This document shows positions 23,507-34,411 of a stretch of 64,000 bases of DNA, one piece after another. The translations under genes and the position numbers were made by a program. Under the pieces are notes generated by a model that worked only from the letters and a program-made list of their open reading frames with translations, had not been told where the DNA came from and made no database searches. Position 1 is the first letter of the stretch. The number at the start of each line of letters is the position of its first letter. Source of the stretch: Apoda limacodes (Eukaryota; Arthropoda; Insecta; Lepidoptera; Limacodidae); the NCBI GenBank assembly GCA_946406115.1, contig OX291544.1, positions 32,009,521 to 32,073,520 of the forward strand, read 5' to 3'.

Positions 23507-23775
23507 AACGTCCCGAGCTTTAGGAATGTCAGGGACGTTATTGGGAACAGTTTCGAGTACTCCAGGCTTTGGAATTCGAGAGAAAAATGTTACGGGTCTC
23601 GAGAAGTAAGAACTACTTGCATACATTTTTCTCTCGAATTCCAGAGTCTGGCGCAGTCGAGACGGTTCCCAATAAGCTCCGAGGTCCTTTCGACTTCGGC
23701 AAAATATCCGGATCTACTTAAATAATAGAGAGTGCTCGAGCTCGAGAGAGAGTGCTCGAGCTCGAGCGCTGGGCG
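23507..23775. repeat. Compound inverted repeat (fold-back) with XhoI-site palindromes
   Basis: Arms of 51 bases at 23540-23590 and 23623-23673 are inverted copies at roughly 80 percent identity (shared ACATTTTTCTCTCGAATTCC and GTTCCCAAT). A second small hairpin with AACGTCCC/GGGACGTT arms precedes it (about 23507-23540). After it, 23732-23768 holds two copies of GAGTGCTCGAGCTCGAG, itself palindromic. It is probably a MITE or fold-back element. The frames 23471-23725 and 23590-23781 are mirror images of the palindrome. Confidence 0.65.
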
Positions 23776-24355
23776 AGTCATTCAAATTTATTTTCCTGAG
23801 ATTCTCGTGAACGTGTTAAATGTTTTGTTACGGCCAGTTAGTTATCTAGGGAAGAAGCAAAATAAGGATATATAAAAACATATAATATAGAACTAATGAA
23901 AATTATATACACGAAGAAGTTTATTTCCGAATACATGTACCTACGTACGTATGTACGTACTGGTCACAGCCAAAGTGTGTAATTAGACAAAGGGAATAAT
24001 ATAGAAATAACAGAACCAATAAATTCCTTTTATGCAATCTGGAAAACAACAGGCAGTTGAAATATTATTTAAATTTTGTTTTTTGATTTTGAAATCAAAC
24101 TATTTCCATTCTAAAACTTGTTTATTAAGTGTTTCAATATGAAATATGTATTTATTAGTTGGTTCACTATAATATAATGTTTCGTTTGTGAATTTAAAAA
24201 AAGAACCTATTGGACGCATGCAATAATACAGTATTGTAATTAGTTTGTAAATCGTAGTTAATTCACTTGACAATTCCAAAGTGTTTCTAGAAATTTTAAT
24301 AAAAAGATTTTGAATTTGTATTAGCTTTATTTTTATAAATACTTAAATTCAAATT
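23776..24355. other. Intronic DNA, nothing recognised
   Basis: AT-rich, with a short run of ACGT-type units (CTACGTACGTATGTACGTAC, 23940-23959). No other structure seen. Confidence 0.4.
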
Positions 24356-24777
24356 CAATATAGTTTATTCAGTTTAGGCTACAATAATTGAGCACTTATG
24401 AATGTCACTACGCCATCGGTTCGAAAGTCTACAGGGCGGGAGACCTTGTACTGAGAAGAACCGGCAAGAAACTCAGCAAGGGCATTTCTTTTCTCCCTTT
24501 CTCTTACAGCGTCCAATTAAAATATTGGAAAATGCCCTCCCTATCATAAAAGGACACTTTCCATTACAAACATAAAAAAACATGAAATATAAAGTACAAG
24601 CACATCATAAAAAAGTATCTAATATAAAAAAAAGACAGTTTATGTATTCATCACTAAGAAATAATCAATGTCTTACAGTATTAATAAACAAAACAAAAAA
24701 GTAAGAATAAATACTAAGAATACAAAGAAGTTTGCAAGAGCAGACCAGCCTCCACAGGCGGCACCCGTTCACGAGTA

Positions 24778-26779
24778 TTTTTTTTTTTTTTTTTTTAATA
24801 CCACTAAGGTGGCAAACAAGCTTACGGCCCGCCTGATGGTAAGCGATCACCGTAGCCTATGGACGCTTGCAACACCAGGGGTATCACTTGCGCGTTGCCG
24901 ACCCTTCAGAAATCTAATAACTTCTTTCTTGAAGAACTCCATACTGTAGTCCTTGCAGAAAACCTTGGCAGGGAGCTCATTCCACAACTTAAGCGTTCGC
25001 GGGAGGAAGTTTCTCTGAAACCGCACTGTACGCGACCATTTAGGTTCTAAAGTGTGAGAATGAATTCCCTGCCGATGGCGATGTGCGATGGTAGAAAGTA
25101 GCCGTGGGCATCATTTCGAACAATTCCTCAGAACACAACCCATTGTACAAGCGGTAGAACACACACAGTGAGGCAAAGTCTCTCCTCAGACTTAAGGGCT
25201 CGATACCGCAAGTGAGTTTGGGATCGTCGACAATTCTCACAGCCCGTCGTTGAACCGAGTCAAAAGGGTCAAGCTGGTATCCGGGTGCACCTGCCCAGAG
25301 ATGGCAGCAGTACTCCATATGGGGCCGAACTTGCGACTTGTAAAGTAACAACCTTTGCCCCGACGTGAAGTACTGCTTCGCTCTGTTGAGTACACCAAGT
25401 TTTTTGGACGCCAGCTTTACCTTATCTTGTAAATGATCTCGGAACTGAACATCGCTGGAGATGTCGACACCAAGGATCCCAATGCTCTTGGAGATGGAGA
25501 GGGGAGTGTTCTGGAATTGTGGGACCACAGTGAATGGAGTTTTCTTAGCGGTGAACGCGCACACTTGTGTCTTTGTAGGGTTGAATCGGACCAAGTTTAC
25601 CCGTCCCCAGTCAGAGACCTGGGACAGTGTGGTCTCGATTTGAGACACAAGTTCTCCGCGGTTTTCCTCCACAACGGAACGAGGGATGTTTGCACGACCC
25701 GTGTAAAAAGCGTCTCCAGTACTGTCATCTGCATAGCAATGTATGTTGTTGATGTCCAACATGTCATTGATATGCAGTAGAAACAGCGTAGGAGACAGCA
25801 CAGAGCCTTGCGGGACACCAGCATTAATGTCCATGCTATCAGAGCAACTACCGTCAACTACGGTTCGTATGCGTCTGCCGGACAAAAAGCTAGCCACCCA
25901 TTTGCACAAACCCTCGGGCACTCCGTAAGATGGCAACTTCGATAGAAGACCGCGGTGCCAGACCCGATCGAACGCCTTCGCTATGTCCAGGCTACATGCC
26001 AATGCCTCCCCCTGACTCTCAATGGCTAGTGCCCATCGGTGTGTGAGATACACTAGAAGGTCACCAGTCGAGCGACCGTGGCGAAAGCCATATTGACGGT
26101 CACTGACCAGATCGTGTACTTCTAGGTATCTTAGAAGCTGTGTGTTGATCACACGCTCCATCACCTTAGAGAGGAGAGAGGTAATAGCGATAGGCCTGTA
26201 ATTCGATGGATCTGATCTATCGCCCTTTTTGGGCACCGGGTGCACATTCGCAGTCTTCCATGTAGACGGAAATTGCCTAGTGTGGTAGGAAAGCGCGAAG
26301 AGGCGCGTGAGTACAGGACATAACTCAGGAGCACACTGCTTAAGCACCACTGCTGGTATACCGTCTGGCCCACTCGACTTATGAACGTCTAGAGAAAGCA
26401 ACGCCCGCCTGACCTCCCGCTGCGTTATGGAGATTTCCGGCATGGACTTACCGCACCACGGTATAGTAGGTGGTACAGCGCCTTCATCGTTCATATTCGA
26501 GTTCGAGGCAAAGAGACTGCCCAGTAGATCGGCTTTCTCTTTAGCACTATGGGCCAAGTCACCATCGGTCTTTCGCAGTGGTGGTAACGACGACTGGCAG
26601 AAGTTCCCTTCGGCAGCTTTGGCAAGCGACCAGAAAGCACGACTCCCAGAAGGATAGCTCGCAAGTCGCCCACCTATTTTGCCGATGAATTGGAATTTTG
26701 CTCTGGCAGTTGCTTTCTTACTGAACCTCGAGGCAGCATTTAATTTGCGTTTTAACTCAGAAATATTCGGATCCTTATT
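24778..26779 (-). mobile_element. 5'-truncated CR1/Jockey-group LINE, about 2.0 kb
   Basis: The element is antisense. Its poly(A) tail appears as 19 T at 24778-24796, and its 5' truncation lies at about 26779. The 3' UTR has the block common in Lepidoptera, seen on the plus strand as AAGGTGGCAAACAAGCTTAC and GCCTGATGGTAAGCGATCAC. Related pieces in the window are 28167-28594, 41383-42290, 42590-43345, 48828-48890, 50806-51085 and 56130-56247. Comparison with 37943 gives both borders directly. At most about two bases are duplicated at the target. Confidence 0.85.
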
Positions 26780-26788
26780 ATGACACAT
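25040..26788 (-). CDS. LINE ORF2 fragment: reverse transcriptase, nearly intact
   Basis: This 582-codon open frame encodes the RT and C-terminal region of a non-LTR retrotransposon. The motifs run in order: SLDVHKSSGPDGIPAVVLKQ (about 130-150), NYRPIAITSLLSKVMERVI, YGFRHGRST, SLDIAKAFDRVWH, GVPQGSVLSPTLFLLHINDM, the catalytic YADD, GILGVDISSDVQF, and RPHMEYCCHLWAG. The ATG at 26788 lies in flanking DNA and is accidental; the endonuclease half is missing (compare 41383-42290). Near the C-terminus a 2-base deletion, seen against the copy at 28.3 kb, shifts the frame and removes the last part of the protein. It is not a host gene, and mobility is unlikely. Confidence 0.88.
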   Translation of the reverse strand: MCHNKDPNISELKRKLNAASRFSKKATARAKFQFIGKIGGRLASYPSGSRAFWSLAKAAEGNFCQSSLPPLRKTDGDLAHSAKEKADLLGSLFASNSNMNDEGAVPPTIPWCGKSMPEISITQREVRRALLSLDVHKSSGPDGIPAVVLKQCAPELCPVLTRLFALSYHTRQFPSTWKTANVHPVPKKGDRSDPSNYRPIAITSLLSKVMERVINTQLLRYLEVHDLVSDRQYGFRHGRSTGDLLVYLTHRWALAIESQGEALACSLDIAKAFDRVWHRGLLSKLPSYGVPEGLCKWVASFLSGRRIRTVVDGSCSDSMDINAGVPQGSVLSPTLFLLHINDMLDINNIHCYADDSTGDAFYTGRANIPRSVVEENRGELVSQIETTLSQVSDWGRVNLVRFNPTKTQVCAFTAKKTPFTVVPQFQNTPLSISKSIGILGVDISSDVQFRDHLQDKVKLASKKLGVLNRAKQYFTSGQRLLLYKSQVRPHMEYCCHLWAGAPGYQLDPFDSVQRRAVRIVDDPKLTCGIEPLSLRRDFASLCVFYRLYNGLCSEELFEMMPTATFYHRTSPSAGNSFSHFRT

Positions 26789-26822
26789 GAATCAGCCATC
26801 GCTTCGCTCAACCATGTTTTTA

Positions 26823-27880
26823 TTATACACTTATGTTATTTACTTGTAAGATTACTTGATACACTCACATAACATCACAACACAAGTAATATAGTTAGGT
26901 GAGGGATGTTATGTATTGTAAGGGTAGTGTGAGCATAGGGTAGTAACCTATACAGAATAAAAAATCTGAGACAATGATGGTCACGAAATATCAGACTGTC
27001 CATACAGCCTCATTGTTACTTTGCCTCGATATTACATACCTACCTACATACATACCTAATACACGTCTAGGGTTGCTTTAGCTTTAATACTTAGGTACTG
27101 TCTATTTTGATAAGCTTTATTATTGCCTTATTTAGAGCCTTTTACACTAGGAAGGTCAAAGAAAATTCTTGGGTCTAATTACTATTACAGATTTTTGTGC
27201 AAACTTTCTCTAGGTATTGTTAATTGGTTTTTAATCGGTATATTCCATAATTACTTTTATTTATTTACGTTTAAAAAACCCGAGAAAGCTAAAGCTTTGG
27301 AAAGAGAATGTTTTGGAAATAATTATATTATGAGTAATAGCGTTTTAGTACAACGGTTATTTTGAGAGCGGTCTCACGTTAAACTCGATGCGTGGTATTT
27401 GTAACTCGTATAAAGTTGAATAGCTCTCCTTGTCGACGTCTGGTAGGTGTAGTGTAGGTAAGACGTTTGTTTAATCACTTGAGGTGGCTAATATTAGTAG
27501 CGATGTTAATAATGCATTTGACATAATTCATCGGCAGGACAAACATATAATAATGTTAATATAATGTCTAATCTGTTGATGTGTATAATAGTCGATGGCA
27601 AGACAGGTGACCGTGTACCAGTACATACCATGGCGATTAGGCCATATGCTGGTTGGGATGTCACTCGCGTGGACACGTTGGCTTCATCTTATACATCGGC
27701 AACGTCCTCAAAGGGTGGTTTAGAATCGGTATCATTTTTATAACTACGCACTAAGAATATATTTTAAGTTAAGTTTAATACTTATTCAATAGTTATTATG
27801 ATTATTGATATTTATAAGTATTGTAATTTCTTAGTATTATTTCCAAATAATTAAATAAAAACTTCTACTACATGTTTTAC
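26823..27880. other. Intronic DNA, nothing recognised
   Basis: AT-rich. The frame 27123-27365 has no family resemblance. Short runs of CATACCTACCTACATACATA type occur near 27035. Confidence 0.4.
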
Positions 27881-28114
27881 CGCACGCTCCGTTGTATGGC
27901 GCCGTGCGGTTTTTATTTAAATTCGATCCAACCTCCTTGGAAGCGCTTTTGATATATACTTTTGACTCACTTTAATAGTAAAAGAAAAATAAAGACAAAG
28001 TATGTAGTTCTAATTTTTACCACCCGCACGTGGTGCCATTTGCAAATGCGTCACATTTCACATTAGAAAAAGATTGTTGCGACTTGCCGACTGATAGATC
28101 TGATTTATAAAATA

Positions 28115-28920
28115 ATGAGTTCAAGCGAAGAATCCGATATTAATATGGAATCTAATCGACGATCCTAAACTCGCTTGCTGTATCGAGCCCTTAAGTCTGA
28201 GGAGAGACTTTGCCTACCTGTGTGTTTTCTACCGCTTGTACAATGGAATGTGTTCTGAGGAATTATTCGAAATCATGCCCTCGGCTACTTTCTACCATCG
28301 CACCGCTCGCCATCGGCAGGGAATTCATTCTCACACATTAGAACCGAAATAGTCGCGTACAGTGCGGTCTCAGAGAAACTTCCTCTCGCGAACGCTTGGG
28401 CTGTGGAATGAGCTCCCTGCCAAGGCTTACCCTAAGGAGTATGGGGTTCTTCAAGAAACAAGTTATTGAATTTTTGATAGGTCGGCAACGCGTAAGTGAT
28501 ATACCCCTGGTGTTACAAGCGTCCATAGGCTAAGGTGACCGCTTACCATGAGGCGAACCGTAAGCTTGTTTGCCACCTTACTGGTAAAAAAAAATCGACT
28601 CCACCTGAACTCTAATATGAAGCGCAAATTGCAGTAAATGGACTCTTACCGCCAAAATCGCTATAGCGATATTTAATGGCTCACAATAATTTTATATCAT
28701 GGAAAACTCGAAGAAATACTCAATCATTCTGTAAAAAATATTTCAACGAATTAAGTGTGAAGTATAAGCCATTCATTATGGTCAATATATTCGATGTTGA
28801 AAAGCACACTTAAAACCAACAATGACATAGATTTATCAAAGTACCTACATAAAGTTACACGTATTTTTGAAACAACAGTCAGACAGCTAGCTATACAAGC
28901 AAAAAATCTGAGTATTCACT
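28115..28920 (+). pseudogene. Crypton-type tyrosine recombinase, N-terminal region, disrupted
   Basis: An ATG-initiated start MSSSEESDINMES is interrupted by the nested LINE and resumes as QIAVNGLLPPKS, NNFISWKTRRNTQSF, then after a shift KYKP and LWSIYSMLKSTLKTNNDIDL and SKY. It matches copy A (6699-7500) in order. Insect Crypton-type recombinases share the NF.SWK..., SFSENVLLAYF and P.TLWSIYSML blocks of the core-binding domain. The catalytic domain is absent, so the relic cannot act by itself. I am fairly sure of the domain, less of the superfamily. Confidence 0.62.
28167..28594 (+). mobile_element. Short 5'-truncated LINE insertion (same family as 25 kb)
   Basis: Bases from CGATCCTAAACTCGCTTGCT to the poly(A) at 28586-28594 match the inverted sequence of about 24797-25230. 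They encode the end of ORF2 (LRRDFAYLCVFYRLYNGMC) and the 3' UTR. It is flanked by a short target duplication, ATCGAC (28161-28166 and 28594-28599), and lies inside the Crypton-like element, so it is younger than that element. The frame 28338-28526 is only its antisense. Confidence 0.8.
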
Positions 28921-29314
28921 GCAATGTAGAAAAAATGACGCGCCAGATGAAAAATATTTATTAATCAACGTACGTTTTTGAAATTTTTGTTTACTTACAG
29001 GTTTAAAGTAGACAAACATTACCTATAAATTATACTGTTTTTCACAAATGTGTTGAAAAACGTTGTATGACATTCGTGTGGAATTGGTATTTATAAACTT
29101 GTGACTATGGTTAGCCTTCGACTTCGTATCGGGCTTACATTCGTCTACTCATTTGTAATAACCAACTTACCGCACTGATATCATAAATAACTATTTCAAC
29201 ACATTTGCTCAAAAAATGCATTTAAGAAGCTTTTACAAGTTGTTCGAAAGCTTAAACTTACGCACCATACAACGGACCGTGCCGTAAAATTGGTACTCTC
29301 ACATAACTTCTTGT

Positions 29315-29440
29315 TTACCGCACACTCTGTTTTATGCGTGTATTTCCTTTACAGTTTTTTTTTAATTTCTATTGAACCTGCTAGGAAGTGCTTGATCTGT
29401 ATGTTTGACTCACTGTAATACTTAAAGAAAAATAGACGAA
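29315..29440 (+). repeat. Partial third copy of the Crypton-like left end
   Basis: TTGTTTACCGCACACTCTGT, then GCTAGGAAGTGCTTGATCTG, TATGTTTGACTCACTGTAAT and AAAGAAAAATAGAC correspond to 27880-27990. It begins about 25 bases after the right terminus of copy B, suggesting tandem or nested insertion. Confidence 0.6.
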
Positions 29441-29522
29441 GAAGTAGATCAGTACGCCTCATTCTCCCGTTCAACAACATACATGTGAAATTAAAAATTT
29501 CTAAACCTTATAATGTTCTGCG

Positions 29523-29665
29523 GTCTACACATTCATTCATTCATACAGTCGTCATCGAAGACATGTAGACAGAGCAATCGTGAGGTAAAGGTGCTAGGAG
29601 AGATGGGGGGCGAGCGCACCCGACTACCATAATGTCGTCACATATGAAAATGAATGAAATTAATT
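29523..29665 (-). mobile_element. Short MITE, copy 1 (pair with 36830-36945)
   Basis: Bases GTCATCGAAGACATGTAGAC through GAGCGCAC are the inverted counterpart of 36850-36930. The ends carry ATTCATTCAT and ATGAATGAA, weak inverted termini. No coding capacity. The same outer sequences (GTCGTCACATATG / GTATGTATGTGACGAC) bound both copies. Confidence 0.5.
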
Positions 29666-29777
29666 TCTTAATAAATTAAAGCTCAGCTTTTAGTATGAAA
29701 AGCTTTACCCTCTGAAGATTTAAAATAATATTCCCACCGCCGACCACCGCTTGAATCAGGTTAGAATTTATTTTCTT

Positions 29778-29892
29778 TGACTCAGGGTCATCAACTCGGA
29801 CGCGCAAAATTCCTCGAGTGACGTCAGAAGGGCTGTAATTGAACGATACTAACTTGACGTCGACTGAAATATCTTGATTGTCAACATAACGC
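29778..29892 (+). repeat. CRE-containing dispersed repeat, copy 2
   Basis: Counterpart of 21356-21470, with the same GTGACGTCAG and GACGTCGACTGAAATATC core. Confidence 0.65.
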
Positions 29893-31148
29893 TATAGCAG
29901 GCAGGAGGATATAGTTCAATGTATGGTAAATGTTAATTTGTCTTACATCTTTCAATATTGAACTGGAAGACTTTAACATACTTTAATTGGAAGACTAACA
30001 AAGCGGTATATGGTTTCATTTAGCTAAGATTAAGAATCTTTTTAGGGTTCCGTACCTCAAAAGGAAAAAACGTAACTCTTATAGGATCACTTTGTTGTCC
30101 GTCCATCCGTCTTTCTGCCGTCTGACAAGACCCTTTTTCTCAGGAACGCGTGGAGGTATCAAGCTAAAAATTATATCAAATACCCAGGTCGACTGTCCCT
30201 TGAAGCTGTGAAAAAATCAAGCTTCTACAATGGAATCTACAATAAAATCAAAATTTTAACGCAAGACTTACGTTGTACCTACCACTAGGCGTATTTTCAT
30301 GATTTTTTTTTGCTTCGTAGCCTATTTATGAAATTCGTGAAAAATATATAGTGATGGATAAAATACCTAAAAAACAGCAAATATATTATTTTGTTTACTT
30401 TAGCCGATTAACGTTAATTGACCTAATTGAAAATTTTAAGGTCTTTTATGCCGGCTTTTACGAATAAGAACTAAGGTGTGCCTTAGGTAAGTTTTATCGG
30501 CCTAGCGTGACACGTGAGTGCAAACTGAAACAAAAAGAGGTTTCCTATGCTATTTCACGATCGCTGCCCCAAATAATTATACATACCTATTGGCTTAAAA
30601 TCTCTTTTACTCTCAAACAATAGTTTACGATCCGTAAAAAAGATCTATTTTATGAGATTTTCATAGATCTTACTATACCTACTAAACGAATTCGTATGAT
30701 AATATTTTATAGTTAAATAGCGTGTTAGCAGATGTAACTCACATACGTACGAGTCACTATATGTTCTAGTTTTACAATTCAGAACTACCAAATAGAATGA
30801 AATTTTAAGATAACTAAATAGAATGAGGATTATGTTTTTTTATCTAAATATTAAAACTTTCTACAGTTGTCAACCCTAGTTACTATACTCCCGTCGCTGT
30901 CCCATTATCACCGCGTTTGTTCCTTTTATTATCTTTTATTATGCACAGGAGACTTCCAGAATATTGGGTTGTTATTAAAGGTCTTATAACATCCGCATCC
31001 GGAGCAAATCTCAAGAGAGACCCGTAAATTTGCTGAGTATTGCGATTTATAAATGTATTCTTATCCTTTGTAGAGGAGTAAATGAATACCCTTATTATTA
31101 TATAATACGACTAAGGGGCTTGTTGTTTATATTAAATCTAATATTTTT
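29893..31148. other. Intronic DNA with a GGTTCCGTA repeat piece
   Basis: 30045-30320 contains AGGGTTCCGTACCTCAAAAG, then TTGTTGTCCGTCCATCCGTC and AATCAAGCTTCTA, a fragment of the lepidopteran dispersed repeat. The rest is unrecognised AT-rich sequence. Confidence 0.5.
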
Positions 31149-31149
31149 A

Positions 31150-31999
31150 AACGAGCAATTCGTATATAAAGTTATATATATATAGATATATAATCTGAAT
31201 CTCGGAAACGGCTCCAATGATTTTGATGAAATTTAGTATGCGGGGATTTCAGGGACGATAAATCGATCTAGCTAGGTTTTATTTTTAGAAAACGTCGTTT
31301 TATCCGTGTTTTCAGTCAATGATTAACTGAATTATTTTATTATTATAAACTCTTCTTGACATTTATTGGCGAGTAGTAATACTATTATTTTTACTGACAC
31401 AGCAATACTAAAGCTACTGGACAATAGATGGCATTTAAATAGAAAAAACGAGCAAAGCTCGGTCCCTCGGTACTTTTTCCTATTTCAACAACAATTTTGA
31501 CATTCTGAATAAAAAGGCGCTCTGGTAAACGCGCAATCGTTGTCTAATCGAACAATTTAGTCATTGCGTAATACAGAGAAACTGACAGACAGACAGACAG
31601 ACATGACGAATCCATAAGGGTTCCGTTTTTTGCCATTTAACTCGAAATTCGAGAATGGCTGGACCGATTTGGACAATTCTTTTTTTGTTGTGTTCGTTAT
31701 TATTAGAGCAAGATTTATATGTAAGAAAAAAGGGTTAAGTGCGAGTCGGACTCGCGCACTAAGAGTAAACCGATTGTAATGAAATTTTGGTTAGTTGTTG
31801 TGCACACGCCGGGAAGGCTTCTGAGAAAGAAAAAACTGGTCGAGTGCGAGTCTGACTCACAGACTAAACCGATTGGATTGAAATTTTGGTAAGTTGTTGT
31901 GCACACGCCGAGGAAGGTTTCTGAATTAGTACAACCCTTTCAGAAAAGGTGGCGCGGCAGTTGTTTTAAAAAAGAGAAGACGTACGCCGGGTCAGCTAG
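31150..31999 (+). mobile_element. Helitron-like non-autonomous element, about 850 bp
   Basis: The left part has ACGAGCAATTCGTATATAAA, ATCTCGGAAACGGCTCCAA-type sequence, ATTTTGATGAAATTTAGTAT and ATCGATCTAGCTAGGTTTTA. The middle has CGAGCAAAGCTCGGTC and four ACAG units (about 31577-31600). The right part has duplicated GTGCGAGTCGGACTCGCGCA modules and ends GCCGGGTCAGCTAG. All are standard modules of lepidopteran Helitron-like repeats. No Rep/helicase sequence is present. Confidence 0.65.
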
Positions 32000-33100
32000 A
32001 TAGCTTTGTATTTCGAATCGTCATATGTGGTGGGCACGTCCTGAAATTTAAAGCTAGGGTATCAGATCTTAAGAAATAAACAAGTCAAGTGGTCTGCTCG
32101 CGTCGGTATTTCAACTGTCATCAACTCATGTCGTCCTGCCGGGATCGCCGGGATGTTAGATGACCACAAACAGTTTACTGCTCGGTGGGGGTCAATTGTT
32201 GACCTGCGATCAAACTAGTTAAGAGGAATTAAGTTACAGAAATAGAAACTAGACAGGCCAGTTCATGTCGGTATAAATTGTTGCGAATTATTCCTCTCGG
32301 AGGCATGATAGAGACAGAATATCTATTTATAACATACAGGTTTATGCTCTTAATTGTGCCAGTACAGATATTAAACGTAGATAATATCGAATAATAGTAA
32401 GCAGTTACTTGTACGTTCCAATATATATAATTTTCTTTTGTCAATCTCAAATATATAATATTAATTAAATCAAATCAATGAACATCATTTTATTTTATTA
32501 AGTCGATAGGTATAATGATATCTATAATTAGGGCCAAATTTATCACTAGATTAGTTTGAGATATACAAGATAGATAGAGGCAGTGTTCCGTATACGAACC
32601 GCTGCGCTAACGGGAAAGCAGCCATCGTTTTGTTGATCACAAAACAGACAGCTATTTTGCTTTATTAAGTGTTCGTGTAGCTTTTCCATGTTGCCTATAA
32701 AGACGAGGATACGAATGCCTCACTGAAATGTCGCAAGTTAAAGAATGTGCATTAACATAATTGGGTTAGGAAAAATCAAGAAAATTGATTTATTAGGTGT
32801 TTAGCGCTAATATATAATGGTGTGGTGCTGCGCTGCGGTGCAATGGACCCTGCACAAGACGAATCGCAGAATCCTATCTATTTTATACTGATATGCAATA
32901 TTGGTATTAAGGAATAGGTTTAATTTTTTTTAATGGGTTAGATCCCCTTCACTCAATATGTACTCTTAGATCAGGCCATCAAGTATTACTTTTTATAGGT
33001 GTCTTGTTTTCAGTTTTAAAAACTTATTTTGAGATATTATAGTAAGGGCATGTACAATCTCATATCTCTGTCTATTTATTTATAGGAATTATATCCCGAA
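32000..33100. other. Intronic DNA, nothing recognised
   Basis: AT-rich with a few GC-richer patches (32040-32220). The minus-strand frame 32229-32450 has no family resemblance. Confidence 0.4.
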
Positions 33101-33102
33101 AT

Positions 33103-33122
33103 ACACACACACACACACACAT
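33103..33122 (+). repeat. (AC)n microsatellite
   Basis: A short uninterrupted AC run of about nine units in intron 1. Confidence 0.85.
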
Positions 33123-34409
33123 ACGGTTGGAAAAAGTAACTCCTTATATTTTACGCTAATAATTGAGTTTTTTTAGTGTAAAACAGCTTTTCCTTTAATT
33201 CCCTCCTTCTCGATGTAAAACGCCGGAATGCAAAAATAAACTCTTATTTTATTCCGATAAATGAGGGGAAAATATTTATAGAAAACTTTATGAGTTATAA
33301 ATGTTTCTGTGTTGTTAGTTTTATTTTACAAGTAAATCATATTATTATTATGAGTTAACTGGAGAGTAAATATATAAAACTGGAAATCCAAGTTTTATTG
33401 GTACTTTACCTATTTATAAACTAATATTTGTTTCCTTTGAGTTTACACCAACAATTCAGTTAAAAATCGTAAGATGCTTACTTTTATCTCTTCTAAAATA
33501 TAAATTTTGTAAATAAAGAAAATTTATATTTTTTTTTTATCGATTCCTAGTAATAGCATAAATGTGAAACCCTAATTCACATTATTGGATTTTAATAAAA
33601 TTAGGCGAGAGTTAACATAAAACACAATACATAATAAACACTTAATATGATCAGCTGACTAGATAGATTATTGTAAACTCTTTTGGTATTCAAACTGTGG
33701 TCGAATATCGTTTAATTATATAGTTTTAAAATTAAGTAATCATACATTGGATGCCGCATTTGATTTCCAATTACAAAAATAAAATTGGTCGAGTATGTCG
33801 AGCCGTGCTTAGTGTGTGTTTCCGTAGCCGTTGTGCATTTTTTTATTTTTTTTAGAGTTCAGCTGAGCCTTTAATATCACCAGCCATTTTTGGCATAGGT
33901 TTTACTAATTTTATTTTATTAGTAGTCAGCAAAAGTTAATTACTATCGCCGATGTGTGCTTGTTTGCCAGATAACTTCCTAAGGAAACTAAGGAGAACCA
34001 GGTCGTGTCTTGTCTTGTCTAGAAATATATTATTATTGTGGCATGTATCCACTTCAGTGATTTCCCTCGCGAATGACCAGTGTAGTCACAGGACTTGGTA
34101 TCTATGTGTGTTATCAGGGTTGTCAGATTTATTTTAATTGTAACGAAAGTGTTTTTTTTTTTGAGCTGGTTTTTTATTAAAATTGTATTGTTATTGATTA
34201 TAAACCGTTCAACGCTTCATAAAGTATAAATAATCGATATTAGTCAATTTATTGGTCTAAGGGCTTTCATAATTCTACGGCTCAACTGCGTGTTTACATT
34301 ATTTTCTCCCAGTATTTTATCGTTTGTAATTTCAATGCAGGTTTCAAATTACGTTTTTGTTTAAATATTTCCTATAATAGTTTAATATAAATTTAATAAT
34401 ATATAGTAT
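33123..34409. other. Intronic DNA, nothing recognised
   Basis: AT-rich; no repeats or frames recognised. The plus frame 33952-34137 is short and without motif. Confidence 0.4.
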
Positions 34410-34411
34410 GA

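Larger units (their letters stand above)
24357..26822. repeat. 480-bp unclassified repeat, copy 1, split by a LINE
   Basis: The left part (24357-24777) and right part (26780-26822) together equal the uninterrupted copy at 37511-37985. Shared blocks include TTAGGCTACAATAATTGAGC, GCGGGAGACCTTGTACTGAG, AACCGGCAAGAAACT and CGGCACCCGTTCACGAGTA. The AACCGGCAAGAAACT block also occurs in LINE 3' ends, so this could be part of a larger LINE 3' region. Confidence 0.7.
27884..29290 (+). mobile_element. Crypton-like element, copy B, with inverted termini and a nested LINE piece
   Basis: The left terminus TTTTACCGCACGCTCCGTTG (from 27884) and the right terminus CAACGGACCGTGCCGTAAAA (to 29290) are imperfect inverted repeats of about 27 bases. 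Inside is the plus-strand recombinase relic (28115-28920), split by a LINE fragment. Without that insertion the element is about 980 bases. A piece of its left end recurs at 29315-29440. Cryptons are known for lacking clear TIRs, so this may be a non-autonomous element that captured recombinase sequence, or the TIRs may belong to a host element. Confidence 0.55.

Noticed and set aside
24357..24777. A separate host gene next to the LINE
   Set aside because: The sequence recurs at 37.5 kb as a dispersed repeat and has no open frame.
25433..25928. Plus-strand frames of 60-115 codons
   Set aside because: They are antisense shadows of the LINE reverse transcriptase.
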